In this document: positions 40,922 to 51,187 of the stretch, one piece after another
Numbering within the stretch: the first letter of the stretch is position 1
Layout: each line of letters opens with the position of its first letter
Source of the DNA: a bacterium
GTDB lineage: Bacteria; Hydrothermota; DG-26; JAUXAN01
Reading direction: 5' to 3'
DNA: 64,000 bases
Assembly: GCA_030619885.1 (NCBI GenBank)
Contig: JAUXAN010000007.1
Coordinates: forward strand, 1-64,000
Translations under genes and position numbers: made by a program
The notes under the pieces: generated by a model
The model's input: the letters and a program-made list of their open reading frames with translations, nothing else
Told to the model about the DNA's origin: nothing
The model's database searches: none

Positions 40922-42294
40922 TTGGCGCAGGCCCTGCAGGGATATTCTCCGCATTGGAACTTTCTAAAAGAAAAAAGAGTATAGTCATATTAGAGAAGGG
41001 AAAGGATATAACAAAAAGGAGATGTCCTGCCCGAGAAGAGAAAAAAGAATGTCAGAGATGCAAAGTTTGTGAGATAATCTACGGATGGGGTGGCGCAGGT
41101 GCATTCAGCGATGGAAAACTCATCCTTTCTCCAGATATTGGTGGATTGCTCCCACATTTTGTAGGCACTGAGATAGATAAATTGATAAAAGAAGTGGATA
41201 AGATATTCTTGCACTATGGTGCAACGAATGAGGTCTATGGAGAAAATGAAGATGAAGTAGAGAAACTCCAAAGGGCAGCATTAAAAGTAAACTTAACCCT
41301 CACCCCAGGCAGGGTGAGACACCTCGGAACAGAAAGTTGCAGAGAGATTCTATCAAATATGAAAAGAGAGATAAATGGCAAAGTTGACATAAGAACTAAA
41401 TTTGATGTGGATGAGATTATTACTGAAGACAAAAAAGTGATAGGAGTGAGAGGGAAAAATGGAGAAAAGGTAAGGGGGAAATATGTGATATGTGCTCCAG
41501 GTAGAGGTGGGGCAGACTGGCTGCAAAAAGAGGCTACGAGGTTAGGTCTCACCACCAAAAGTAACCCTGTAGATGTAGGCGTAAGGATAGAATTACCTGC
41601 GGTGGTTATGGAAAAAATCACCTCTGTTGTGTACGAACCAAAACTGACCTACTATTCAAAATACTTCGATGACAGAGTAAGGCTTTTCTGTATGAACCCT
41701 TATGGTGAGGTAGTAACAGAATATTCGAATGGCATAGTTACCGTAAATGGACACAGCTATAAAGACAGAAAGACAAACAATACAAACTTTGCACTTTTAG
41801 TCAGCACCACTTTCACAGAGCCTTTCAATGAACCGATAAAATATGGAGAATACATTGCAAGTTTAGCGAATATGCTTGGAAAGGGGGTAATAGTTCAAAG
41901 ACTTGGCGATTTAAGGTCTGGAAGGAGATCCACTCACGAGCGAATGCAGAGGGGGATAGTGAAACCGACTTTGAAGGATGCGACCCCTGGTGATTTAAGT
42001 TTCATTCTACCTTATCGTTATCTACCAAGCATCCTTGAAATGCTCGATGCGTTAGACCGTCTTGCACCTGGGGTCAATTCACCCCATACACTTCTATACG
42101 GTGCCGAAGTCAAGTTCTACTCTTTGCAACTGAAAATAAATTCCAGGTTGGAGACCGAGATAAAGAATCTCTATACTATAGGTGATGGTGGAGGCATAAC
42201 GAGGGGGTTGGTGCAGGCAGCAGCCTCTGGACTCTATGTAGGAAGGATGATTCGCAATGGGGTCAGTCCAACAAATTACAAAACGACTCTGTGA
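40900..42294 (+). CDS. FAD-dependent oxidoreductase/dehydrogenase
   Basis: VIIVGAGPAGIFSALELSKRKKSIVILEKG; YTIGDGGGITRGLVQAAASGLYVGR. Confidence 0.85.
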   Translation: MRYDVIIVGAGPAGIFSALELSKRKKSIVILEKGKDITKRRCPAREEKKECQRCKVCEIIYGWGGAGAFSDGKLILSPDIGGLLPHFVGTEIDKLIKEVDKIFLHYGATNEVYGENEDEVEKLQRAALKVNLTLTPGRVRHLGTESCREILSNMKREINGKVDIRTKFDVDEIITEDKKVIGVRGKNGEKVRGKYVICAPGRGGADWLQKEATRLGLTTKSNPVDVGVRIELPAVVMEKITSVVYEPKLTYYSKYFDDRVRLFCMNPYGEVVTEYSNGIVTVNGHSYKDRKTNNTNFALLVSTTFTEPFNEPIKYGEYIASLANMLGKGVIVQRLGDLRSGRRSTHERMQRGIVKPTLKDATPGDLSFILPYRYLPSILEMLDALDRLAPGVNSPHTLLYGAEVKFYSLQLKINSRLETEIKNLYTIGDGGGITRGLVQAAASGLYVGRMIRNGVSPTNYKTTL

Positions 42295-42651
42295 GCAACC
42301 GTAATGAGAGGATTGGCAGGATTTTTATTCACAGGGTCTGAAGACCCTGTGCTATCTTTTCTCTTTACATCTTCCATATCCCTACGGTCACAGACTCGTA
42401 TGGGATATGTTGTGCAGGATGCTGTGTAATGGAAGGGTTATTCCAAACAAGCCTGTCCTGGCGACAGTCCAGGGTTCGGGACTCCTTAACTTTAAAAGTT
42501 TATGTACTATACTTTCCTTCGGGTGCTCCGTATCTCGTGTTTTTTACTTGACAAGTTTTTTATTTTTATTTGAATAGAATCTATAATATGTAGGTTCTTT
42601 ATTTAAGGAGTTATAGATGTTAAACAGGCTCTTGCATTGAAAGGAGGTACC

Positions 42652-42840
42652 ATGACCAAGACATCATTGATTTGTAGGACAATAGCAACCATTGCTGTGG
42701 TTATTGGCTTATCCAGTGTAATGGTTAAACTGGAGCCATCAATCGGTCCTATTGTAGCTTTATGTGTAACTCTTATAGCATGCGTAGGTGCAATATGGGG
42801 TACAGCAGGGATTAGAGGAGCATCTAATAAAAAGGGATAG
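42652..42840 (+). CDS. Small two-TM hypothetical protein
   Basis: aaaggaggt RBS; MTKTSLICRTIATIAVVIGL... Confidence 0.5.
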   Translation: MTKTSLICRTIATIAVVIGLSSVMVKLEPSIGPIVALCVTLIACVGAIWGTAGIRGASNKKG

Positions 42841-43053
42841 ACTTCTTGTTAATTTAAAGAGGCTTTATAGTAGCAATTTTGGGGAGTGTATATCCTGAAT
42901 CTGATACCTAAACACAGACATTGATCTACTAAAGAGGAGAGTAATACTGTAAACAAAAGTTACTTATATGTTGGTCTTAGGGGTCATTCGTCCACTTTGT
43001 CCATTTTACTGCGACAATACTGAGGAAGAAGAATGGGGACAGGCGTTCATTGG

Positions 43054-43141
43054 TTCGTTTCTAATTTCCGGAAGGTAATTGAAACTTTCTCGCTTTCGCA
43101 CGAAAGCGAGAAAGTTAATTAATCACAAAATCTCTCCATAC
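43054..43141. repeat. Degenerate CRISPR-like repeat / spacer-length hairpin / repeat unit (locus 1)
   Basis: tttctaatttccggaaggtaattgaaac + 36 nt + atcacaaaatctct; compare 61538-61625. Confidence 0.5.
43085..43114. repeat. Perfect 14-bp-stem hairpin CTTTCTCGCTTTCG-CA-CGAAAGCGAGAAAG, copy 1
   Basis: Exact inverted repeat; identical copy at 61234-61263. Confidence 0.85.
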
Positions 43142-43279
43142 AGATCTAAATTTATCATTCGATGATTCTAACATGTATTAAACCATCTACAAAAATATTT
43201 TGACAAGATATAGATAAAAAGTATAATTATATTGAAAAAAGTTGTTTTAATAAAAACTAATATAAAGGAAGGTAGAGAT

Positions 43280-44161
43280 ATGAAGCCATTTTCTAAAAGA
43301 ACTCATGGGGTATTAATATCGATCGCTATCTTATCAACCATAATTATGAATCCTATTGAAGGTTATGCAGAAGCAAAAGAAGGTGAACCACTCTTCCCGA
43401 TACAGAAAAAATTCAAAGTTAAAAAAGCACATATATGGAAACAAGGATTTATGGATAGAAGCGGAAAAATAGTGATTGAGCCTCAGTTTTCCCGAGTATA
43501 GCCTTTCTCAGATGGTTTATCTAGGGTAGCGCAATCCGGGGACTGGGGTTATATAAACCGGAGCGGTAAAGTTGTGATCGAGCCTAAATATAGGTGGGCA
43601 TGTGATTTTTCGGAAGGACTTGCTCAGGTACTTATGGTTAAAGTAATAGACGAGAAAAAAGAGCAATACGAATTTAAAACCGGATACATAGACAAAAGTA
43701 GCAAGATGGTGATCAAGCCTCAATTCGACTTCGACAGCAACAAAGAATCACCTTTCTCGCAAGGAATAGCCTGTGTAAGTATTAATGGGAAATGGGGTTG
43801 TATAGACAAGAGCGGAAAGTTTGTGGTTGAACCCAAGTTTGATGCGGCATCTAACTTTTCAGAAGGATTAGCCGGGGTAAAGGTCGACGAGAAATGGGGT
43901 TTTATAGACAAGAGTGAAAAGTTTGTGATCAAGCCGCAGTTTGCATACTGGGTACCCCCGGTTTTCTCAGAAGGGTTGGTCCAGGTAAAGATTGATAATA
44001 AATGGGGTTACATGGACAAGAGCGGAAAGATTGTGATCAAACCCAAGTTTGACTGGTCACAGAATTTCTCAAATGGGTTAGCTTATGTAACGATAGGCTC
44101 TTTCCCTATAAAATATGCTTATATAGATAAGAACGGGAAAATTATTTGGGAAACAGAATAG
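43280..44161 (+). pseudogene. WG-repeat secreted protein interrupted by in-frame TAG (43499-43501)
   Basis: 43232-43501 and 43574-44161 share the same frame; translation across TAG ...EPQFSRV*PFSDGLSRVAQSGDWGYINRSGKVVIEPKY. Confidence 0.8.
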
Positions 44162-44174
44162 TGTAAATAAATCA

Positions 44175-44309
44175 CATGAACCAGGATATTATCATGTTGT
44201 GTGGTACGGACAGGATTATAAAGGAAAAAAGTTACCGACCGGTGTGTATTCCTACAGGATAAATGCTGGTGAATATAAATCGATAAAGAAAATGATAATT
44301 ATACGATAA
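44175..44309 (+). pseudogene. Orphan FlgD-Ig/T9SS-type C-terminal sorting-domain remnant
   Basis: HEPGYYHVVWYGQDYKGKKLPTGVYSYRINAGEYKSIKKMIIIR* without start. Confidence 0.7.
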
Positions 44310-44393
44310 GGCTATGGAGTTTGATACAAGACCGTCACTTCGGATACAGAAGTTTCAGAAGTTTGGGAGTTTGGGGACGCTGCTTGACTCTGT

Positions 44394-44446
44394 GACTTTG
44401 AAAAAAGGGGACAGTATACTTTTAATAGAATTGAAAGATTTGAAGA
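44394..44446. repeat. REP-like element related to 170-226
   Basis: ctttgaaaaaaggggacagtatacttttaatagaattgaaagatt. Confidence 0.6.
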
Positions 44447-45043
44447 CAAGTAATGAGGTTGCCACTGACTTGGTCACTCGCAATGACGCTGTCGAGCATC
44501 TTCTGAAGCCATGCACTAAATAAGAGATTGCTTCCCTTCGCTTTCGCTCAGGACAGGCTCTGCTTTGCTCCTCGCAATGACAAGTGAGCAATCTTGCTCC
44601 TCGTAATGACACCTGAGTCATCTTCTTCTGTGTTTTAATCTGTGTTAACCTGTGTTCATCTGTGGTTAAATTTTTATTGACAAGTTTTCGGGAATTTTCA
44701 TAATCGAAAAAATGAGGGAATTTATTATTTCTGTCATCCCCCAGTCCTACTTAATGCTCGAATGTACATTCAAAATACCCACCTTTGCTAAGGGCGGATA
44801 CAGATACAATCTTGCACCATTCATCGGAGGGTTCTTTGTATTCTAAGAAATTTACTGTGATTCAAACATTAGACACTGATTTACATCTCAAGATCCGTAT
44901 GGACTGATGAACACAGACTGTAAAGATAGAAGTTTTAATAGGCATTGGTTTATACTGATTGTTGCAGATTATAAAAAGAATATTCTATCAGTGAGTATCT
45001 GTGTTAATCAGTGTCTGAATTACAAATAGATTTAGGGGGTAGG

Positions 45044-45145
45044 ATGAGTATATATGGTGCTCCATTATTGACATTCTTAGCGTGGATAGTTGCAGGATTA
45101 AGTGTCCTCATATCTATAATTTGGGCTATAAAAATGAAAAAATAG
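45044..45145 (+). CDS. 33-aa single-TM symporter small accessory protein
   Basis: MSIYGAPLLTFLAWIVAGLSVLISIIWAIKMKK* immediately upstream of SSS symporter. Confidence 0.65.
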   Translation: MSIYGAPLLTFLAWIVAGLSVLISIIWAIKMKK

Positions 45146-45160
45146 GGGTGTAGAGGAAGA

Positions 45161-46594
45161 ATGAGTGAAATTTTTGTCTATATAATCGTTCTCATTATCT
45201 ATATGGTTTTACTGCTCGCCATAGGGTTCATTACGGGTAAGAGGTTGAAGAGTGTAGAAGATTTTTATATAGGTGGAAGGAAGATAGGTCCGTGGGTAAC
45301 TGCCCTCTCCTTCATCGCTGCCTATTTCAGTTCTGTTGTCATAGTTGGAGGAGGAGGATTTGGTTACAAGTTCGGGATGTCAACTCTGTGGGTTGGTGCG
45401 ATAAATGTGTTGTTAGGCTGTACCCTGTGCTGGATTGTGCTTGGTAAACGCATTCGTGAATTCACAACGAAACTCCGCACGATGACCATTCCTGGATTTC
45501 TTGGAGAGAGATATAATGCAAATGAGGCGAGGATATTTTCGAGTATCGTAATATCTATCTTTATGATTGTCTACAATGTGAGCATTTTAAAAGGGATGGG
45601 GCATATCTTTGAGGTATTGATGGACATACCATATTTCTGGGGAGTCATACTATCTGGTGCGGTCATCATCTTCTATGTATCCATAGGTGGATACCTCGCT
45701 GTGGTATGGACGAGTTTCTTTCAGGCATGGGTAATGATATTCGGTTTACTCCTCCTCACCTTTGCGACTTTGTCTAAAGTTGGAGGCTATACACTTGCGA
45801 ATATAAAACTGGCTGAGATGGATCCCGGACTCGTCTCTACACCTGGTGTATGGGGATGGGCAGGACTCGCTTCGTTCGCCTTGATTGTCAGTTTTGGTGT
45901 ATGGGGTATGCCTCAACTCATCGTCAGATTCTACTCGATTAAATCAACTGATGTTTTAAGAATTGGAACAGTCGTTGTAACTTTAGGTGGCTGTATGGCA
46001 CTCCTGCCGTATTTCAATGGAGCCATATCAAGGGTACTCTTTCCGTCTTTAGAAAATCCTGACCTCGCAATCCCAACGCTTACAAAATATGTGCTCCCAC
46101 CCGTTGGAGCAGCGATTCTTCTTGCGGCAGTGATAGCAGCAGGTATGTCAACCTTCGCATCGGTTTTGATCATCGTGAGTAGTTCCATAGTAAGGGACTT
46201 TTATCAGAAAGGTTTGAAGAAAACCATAGATGAGAAGAGGGTCTTCCTCCACAGCAGAATCTGGAGTATAATTGTCGGGATTGTCTCACTTTTAATCGCA
46301 TTCAAACCCCCGTCGTTAGTGCTCGTTTTGTGTGCATTCGCATGGGCTGTGATAGCATCGAGCTGCCTGTGGCCGATTCTTTTTGGAATATACTGGAAGG
46401 GGGCAACTCGCGCAGGATGTACCGCATCTATGCTCGGTGGATGTGGGATGGCACTTTTGTGGATGGGTTTGGGAAAACCTTTTGGCATTCACGGATTCAT
46501 ACCAGGGATAATAACAGGATTCATCCTAATGATTCTGGTAAGTAAACTCACACCAAAACTCCCCACCGACCACATCAAAAAGATATGGGGGTGA
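45161..46594 (+). CDS. Sodium:solute symporter (SSS) family
   Basis: VEDFYIGGRKIGPWVTALSFIAAYFSSVVIVGGGGFGYKFG; multi-TM. Confidence 0.92.
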   Translation: MSEIFVYIIVLIIYMVLLLAIGFITGKRLKSVEDFYIGGRKIGPWVTALSFIAAYFSSVVIVGGGGFGYKFGMSTLWVGAINVLLGCTLCWIVLGKRIREFTTKLRTMTIPGFLGERYNANEARIFSSIVISIFMIVYNVSILKGMGHIFEVLMDIPYFWGVILSGAVIIFYVSIGGYLAVVWTSFFQAWVMIFGLLLLTFATLSKVGGYTLANIKLAEMDPGLVSTPGVWGWAGLASFALIVSFGVWGMPQLIVRFYSIKSTDVLRIGTVVVTLGGCMALLPYFNGAISRVLFPSLENPDLAIPTLTKYVLPPVGAAILLAAVIAAGMSTFASVLIIVSSSIVRDFYQKGLKKTIDEKRVFLHSRIWSIIVGIVSLLIAFKPPSLVLVLCAFAWAVIASSCLWPILFGIYWKGATRAGCTASMLGGCGMALLWMGLGKPFGIHGFIPGIITGFILMILVSKLTPKLPTDHIKKIWG

Positions 46595-46664
46595 ATAGAA
46601 TTTATAATGTGTAGAATTATTGGAAGGTTACTAATTAACTCGAGAAGGGAGGTAGTGCACAGAA

Positions 46665-47378
46665 GTGATTGCTTTCATAGGGATGTATATACGCAATTCC
46701 GATTTTCCGCTTGATCGTTTATATTTTTATCTTATTGGGTTATTAAGTATGAATTTTCACTACGACGAAAAATATTTTAGAAGGCATTATTCTACATTAT
46801 TTTATCGACACTATATTGCTATTAGGAATAAATTTATTAAGAGCGAAATAATCAAACTCATATCTTCCGGAAAATTTCTCGAAGTAGGATTTGGTGATGA
46901 TAACCTGATAAAATTTTTCAAAAATGACTTTGATGTTTTTGGAATTGATATATCTGAATTTGCCATTAAAAAAATTAAAGAAAAATACAACCGAACGCAT
47001 TTTAAGGTTTGTGATATCTCAAAAGAAAAAATCCTTTTCGATGAGAAGTTTGATGTCGTATGTGCGATAAATACAGTTGAACACTTCGAAAATCCCAAAT
47101 TTGCCTTACAAAACATTTTTAATTCATTGAAAAAAAATGGGTTTTTTGGAGTTTATCTACCAACCCAAAGTAACATCTTTTCTAATGCACAGTATAAAAT
47201 CCTCTACGATGTAGAAGAACATATCTTTAGGACATCAATCAAATCTCTTAAAGAATTGTTGACAAGATTAGGATTTAATGTATGTAAAGAATATGCAGTT
47301 AGTTTTATTCCATTAAAAATCAGCAACAAATTCATTCTTGAGTCGTTTAATTTATATTTTGGATTATGGAAAAAATAA
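46665..47378 (+). CDS. Class I SAM methyltransferase; real start probably 46749
   Basis: GKFLEVGFGDDNLIKFF, FDVVCAINTVEHFENP, LKKNGFFGVYLP. Confidence 0.8.
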   Translation: MIAFIGMYIRNSDFPLDRLYFYLIGLLSMNFHYDEKYFRRHYSTLFYRHYIAIRNKFIKSEIIKLISSGKFLEVGFGDDNLIKFFKNDFDVFGIDISEFAIKKIKEKYNRTHFKVCDISKEKILFDEKFDVVCAINTVEHFENPKFALQNIFNSLKKNGFFGVYLPTQSNIFSNAQYKILYDVEEHIFRTSIKSLKELLTRLGFNVCKEYAVSFIPLKISNKFILESFNLYFGLWKK

Positions 47379-47635
47379 TGAAAAATTGTTGCGGAAAATC
47401 GGAACTCATTGCTTTGTTCTACAAAGCTGGTCCCTATCGGGAGCGTTTAACAGCAGATAAAAGGGAAATCAAAGATTTTCCCAAATTCATCTGTCGGCGG
47501 GACTTCTTTTATCCGTAAATCGTTATCTGAAATTCCGAGCAGGTGGTTGGTAAGATGAGATTCAATTATACTTGAATATCAATTGATGGTGGTCAAGTAG
47601 TGCAAGTAAATTTTTCTCAGGGCATTATTATATAA

Positions 47636-48928
47636 GTGGAGGAGTTAATGATGAAAAAACATATGCCTGGCAGGAGAACGAACAATGTTGGATTTATATC
47701 AACTCGCTTGGCCGGAATGGATGGTGTCTCCATGGAGGCAGCAAAATGGGCTGATATCTTTGAAAGAGAAGGCTCCACTTGCTTCTATATGGCCGGCAAA
47801 CTGGATCGTCCACCTGATAGATCATTTCTGGTGGAAGAAGCTCATTTTAAGCATCCAGCAATTCAAGAAATCTACAAAGAATGCTTCGGTGTCCAGACCC
47901 GAAAGCCATCCGTTACACAGAAGATTCACCAAATGAAAGACAAGATTAAGGAAGAAATTTATGCATTCATCAAGAAATTTGAACTCGAGCTTTTAGTACC
48001 AGAGAACGCTTTATCCATCCCACTCAACATTCCTCTCGGTCTTGCTATTACCGAAGTTATTTCCGAAACCGGGATGCAAACCATTGCTCATCATCACGAT
48101 TTTTTCTGGGAACGCCAACGTTTCTTGACAAATGCCGTTTGGGAATACCTGAATATGGCCTTTCCTCCACATTTGCCATCTATTCACCATGTGGTACTAA
48201 ACTCTTCTGCCGATAATCAGCTAAGCTTTAGAACAGGCATTTCAGCTACGATAATTCCAAATGTTATGGATTTTGACAATCCACCACCACCTGTTGATGA
48301 TTATTCTTCTGATGTGCGAGAGGCACTTGGTGTCAAGGATGATGAACTTTTTATTCTCCAGCCAACCAGGGTGATAAAACGTAAAGGGATTGAACATGCC
48401 ATAGAACTGGTGAGTCGCCTGGATATGAAAGCAAAGCTGGTTATCTCGCATGCTTCGGGCGATGAAGGTTATGAGTACGAGGAAAGAATTCGAGATTATT
48501 CTTCAATCATGAATGTGAATACCCTGTTTGTATCTGATATTATTAAGGGGTATCGCGGTAAAACTGATAGTGGAAGAAAGATATACGCCCTTTCGGACAT
48601 TTATCCACACGCTAACTTGGTGACCTACCCATCCGATTTTGAAGGTTTTGGTAATGCGTTTTTGGAAGCCATCTACTTCCGTAAGCCAACAGTAGTTAAT
48701 ACCTATTCAATTTACACCATAGATATGAAACCGAAAGGCTTTAAGGTTATCGAGTTGAAAGGATATGTTACCGAGGAGGCAATTCGTCAGGTAAGAGAAG
48801 TTATGAGAAATCCTGATCTGTGTGAGGAAATGGTTGATTACAATTACGAATTAGCCAATCGATATTATTCATATTCTGTATTACAGCAAAAACTTAAAAA
48901 CCTGATATTAGGTTGCTTTGGTGGATAG
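47636..48928 (+). CDS. Family 4-type glycosyltransferase, possibly mannosylglucosylglycerate synthase-like
   Basis: GFISTRLAGMDGVSMEAAKWADIFE, HHHDFFWERQRF, LQPTRVIKRKGIEHAIEL, YPSDFEGFGNAFLEAIYF. Confidence 0.8.
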   Translation: MEELMMKKHMPGRRTNNVGFISTRLAGMDGVSMEAAKWADIFEREGSTCFYMAGKLDRPPDRSFLVEEAHFKHPAIQEIYKECFGVQTRKPSVTQKIHQMKDKIKEEIYAFIKKFELELLVPENALSIPLNIPLGLAITEVISETGMQTIAHHHDFFWERQRFLTNAVWEYLNMAFPPHLPSIHHVVLNSSADNQLSFRTGISATIIPNVMDFDNPPPPVDDYSSDVREALGVKDDELFILQPTRVIKRKGIEHAIELVSRLDMKAKLVISHASGDEGYEYEERIRDYSSIMNVNTLFVSDIIKGYRGKTDSGRKIYALSDIYPHANLVTYPSDFEGFGNAFLEAIYFRKPTVVNTYSIYTIDMKPKGFKVIELKGYVTEEAIRQVREVMRNPDLCEEMVDYNYELANRYYSYSVLQQKLKNLILGCFGG

Positions 48929-48987
48929 AGCTGCGGTGAATTCGATGTAATGGGTCCATTGCTGAGGGTCAGGTCCTGACAGAGGAC

Positions 48988-49022
48988 ATTACAAAACTTC
49001 CCATACATTCCTGTATGGGAAC
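48988..49022. repeat. attacaaaac + palindrome cccatacattcctgtatggg
   Basis: Same layout as the CRISPR-like unit at 61538-61574. Confidence 0.4.
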
Positions 49023-49177
49023 GTTCTCTTCGGCAGTCGTCTTGAAAAACGGAAACGGTCTCTATTTTATCATTCAGACCAAGACTCACTACCGCCGCAT
49101 CAAAAAGATATGGGTGATATAAATTCACAGGTTGGACAGAGTGTTGCAAGATCTAACGAAATCTACTATATTTTTTA

Positions 49178-51187
49178 CTACTTCTTGTATTGCAATTGAT
49201 ATAACCTGTAGTAGTATCCTTTTTTTGCGAGTAGTTGTTGATGTGTGCCTCTTTCTTTAATTCTCCCCTTGTGCATTACGATTATTCGGTCTACATTCTG
49301 TATGGTTGATAGACGATGCGCTACGACTATGGATGTCCTGTCGCGCAGGAGTTTTACCAGTGCATCCTGAATCAACTTCTCGGTCTCCGTGTCTATATTT
49401 GCTGTAGCTTCATCTAATACGAGTATCTTTGGATTGAAAGCTAATGCACGGGCAAAGGAGAGGAGTTGACGCTCACCTGTTGATAAGGTTACACCCCGTT
49501 CTTTCACCTCTTCATCATACTGCTTTGGCAATTTTTCTATAAATCGGTCTGCATTCACATAATTTGCTACCCTTCGTATCTCTTCCTCACTTATCTTCTC
49601 ATTCCCCAGACGAACGTTCCCCTTTATATCTTCTGCGAAGAGGAATACATCCTGCATTACCAATCCGATGTTTGCCCTGAGCCACTCTTTATCCATTGCT
49701 TTTATATTTACGCCATCGACTAAAATCTCCCCTCGATTCACATCGTAGAACCGTTCTAAAAGGTTCATCAACGATGTCTTACCTGCACCTGTGGCACCCA
49801 CTATTGCGATGCTCTCACCCTCGTTGACTGTAAAAGAGACATCTTCTAAAACCCACTCATCTTTATCGTAAGCAAACCAGACATTCTTGAATTCTATCTT
49901 TCCTTTCAAATCTTTGATTCTCTTGGGGGTTTCAGGATTTTTTATCATAGACTGGTTGTCCATTAACAGAAATACCCGTTCTGAAGATGCCATCGCTGAC
50001 TGCATTATGTTGTATTTTTCGGAAATATCCCTGATGGGTCTGAAGAACATCTCTATATAAGATATAAAAGCGACGAGTGCACCAAGCGATAGAGTCTGTG
50101 AGATGACCTCTCCACCCCCATACCATATTATCAGCGCAACACAGGCTGAACTTGCCACAGATATTAAAGGAGAGAAGACGGCAAATATCTTTATCTGTCT
50201 CATATTGGCAAGAAAGTTCTCATAATTTATTTCTTTAAAACGGCGGTAGTTCTCCCTCTCTCTTCTGAATATCTGCACAGCCCTCATCCCTGCTATGTTC
50301 TCCTGCAGGGAAGCATTGATTTTTGCTATCTTCAATCTCACCTCTCGAAAGGCAAGCCTTATTTTGCGAGAGAAGATGAGTGTAATCCAGATTATACCAG
50401 GAACGATTGCAAAACTCACCAAAGCGAGTCTCCAGTTCATCTTCAAAAGAACCACAACGATCCCCACAATTAAAAATATATCCTTGAAGAAGTATACTAC
50501 TACTTCTGTGAACATCTCATAGATAGCCTCTATATCGTTCGTCACCCTGGTGACCAACCTTCCAACAGGGTTTTTATCGAAGAATGAAAGGGACAATTTC
50601 TGGAGATGGGTAAAGACACTCATCCTCAAATCATACATCACCCTCTGTGCCATATATTCCATAACATATATCTGAACGAAGTTGAAGACAAAACTCACGA
50701 GCAAAACGACTAAAAAGACCAATGCTATTATGACTACTCCTTTTATATCTTCTTCTCTCAGACTCAGAAGTTGAGATTTGTCCAACTTTTTCATATCATC
50801 CCATCGGATTATTCGTCCGTCTTTTATATAGAAACTCTCTTTTAGAAATCCCTCCTTCTGCAACCTACCTAAATCCCCTCTCTCTAACTTTTTAACGAAT
50901 GTTCTACCATCAACACTGATGATCCTTGATGCGTATTTATCTTTAATAGACTTTGCAAATTCTGATTCATCGAGCACCAGTTCCCTTACCCCTACAATGA
51001 TATACCTGTCTATAGCAATTTTGGTAAGATATGGCAGTGATAGGTCGAATACGGTAATGACAATCAGTAAAGCTACAGAGAGTATGATGAGCCGTCTGTA
51101 AGGTTTTATATAAAGAAACAATCGCTTCATCAGCTTTGAATCGTAAGTCTTGCCGAGTTTCTCTTCTTCGTAATAGTATTCAGCCAT
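49178..51187 (-). CDS. ABC exporter half-transporter (TMD-NBD fusion)
   Basis: GATGAGKTSLMNLLERFYD, LSTGERQLLSFARALAFNPKILVLDEATANID. Confidence 0.93.
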   Translation of the reverse strand: MAEYYYEEEKLGKTYDSKLMKRLFLYIKPYRRLIILSVALLIVITVFDLSLPYLTKIAIDRYIIVGVRELVLDESEFAKSIKDKYASRIISVDGRTFVKKLERGDLGRLQKEGFLKESFYIKDGRIIRWDDMKKLDKSQLLSLREEDIKGVVIIALVFLVVLLVSFVFNFVQIYVMEYMAQRVMYDLRMSVFTHLQKLSLSFFDKNPVGRLVTRVTNDIEAIYEMFTEVVVYFFKDIFLIVGIVVVLLKMNWRLALVSFAIVPGIIWITLIFSRKIRLAFREVRLKIAKINASLQENIAGMRAVQIFRRERENYRRFKEINYENFLANMRQIKIFAVFSPLISVASSACVALIIWYGGGEVISQTLSLGALVAFISYIEMFFRPIRDISEKYNIMQSAMASSERVFLLMDNQSMIKNPETPKRIKDLKGKIEFKNVWFAYDKDEWVLEDVSFTVNEGESIAIVGATGAGKTSLMNLLERFYDVNRGEILVDGVNIKAMDKEWLRANIGLVMQDVFLFAEDIKGNVRLGNEKISEEEIRRVANYVNADRFIEKLPKQYDEEVKERGVTLSTGERQLLSFARALAFNPKILVLDEATANIDTETEKLIQDALVKLLRDRTSIVVAHRLSTIQNVDRIIVMHKGRIKERGTHQQLLAKKGYYYRLYQLQYKK

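Noticed and set aside
44314-44523. ORF 44314-44523 +
   Set aside because: Composed of REP-like text and the ...cttcgctttcgctcaggacaggctctgctttgctcctcgcaatgac intergenic repeat; not a plausible gene
49085-49130. Duplicate of the symporter 3' end (catcaaaaagatatgggtg) near 49.1 kb
   Set aside because: Only about 20 nt similar to 46573-46592; too short to claim a duplicated or degraded symporter gene
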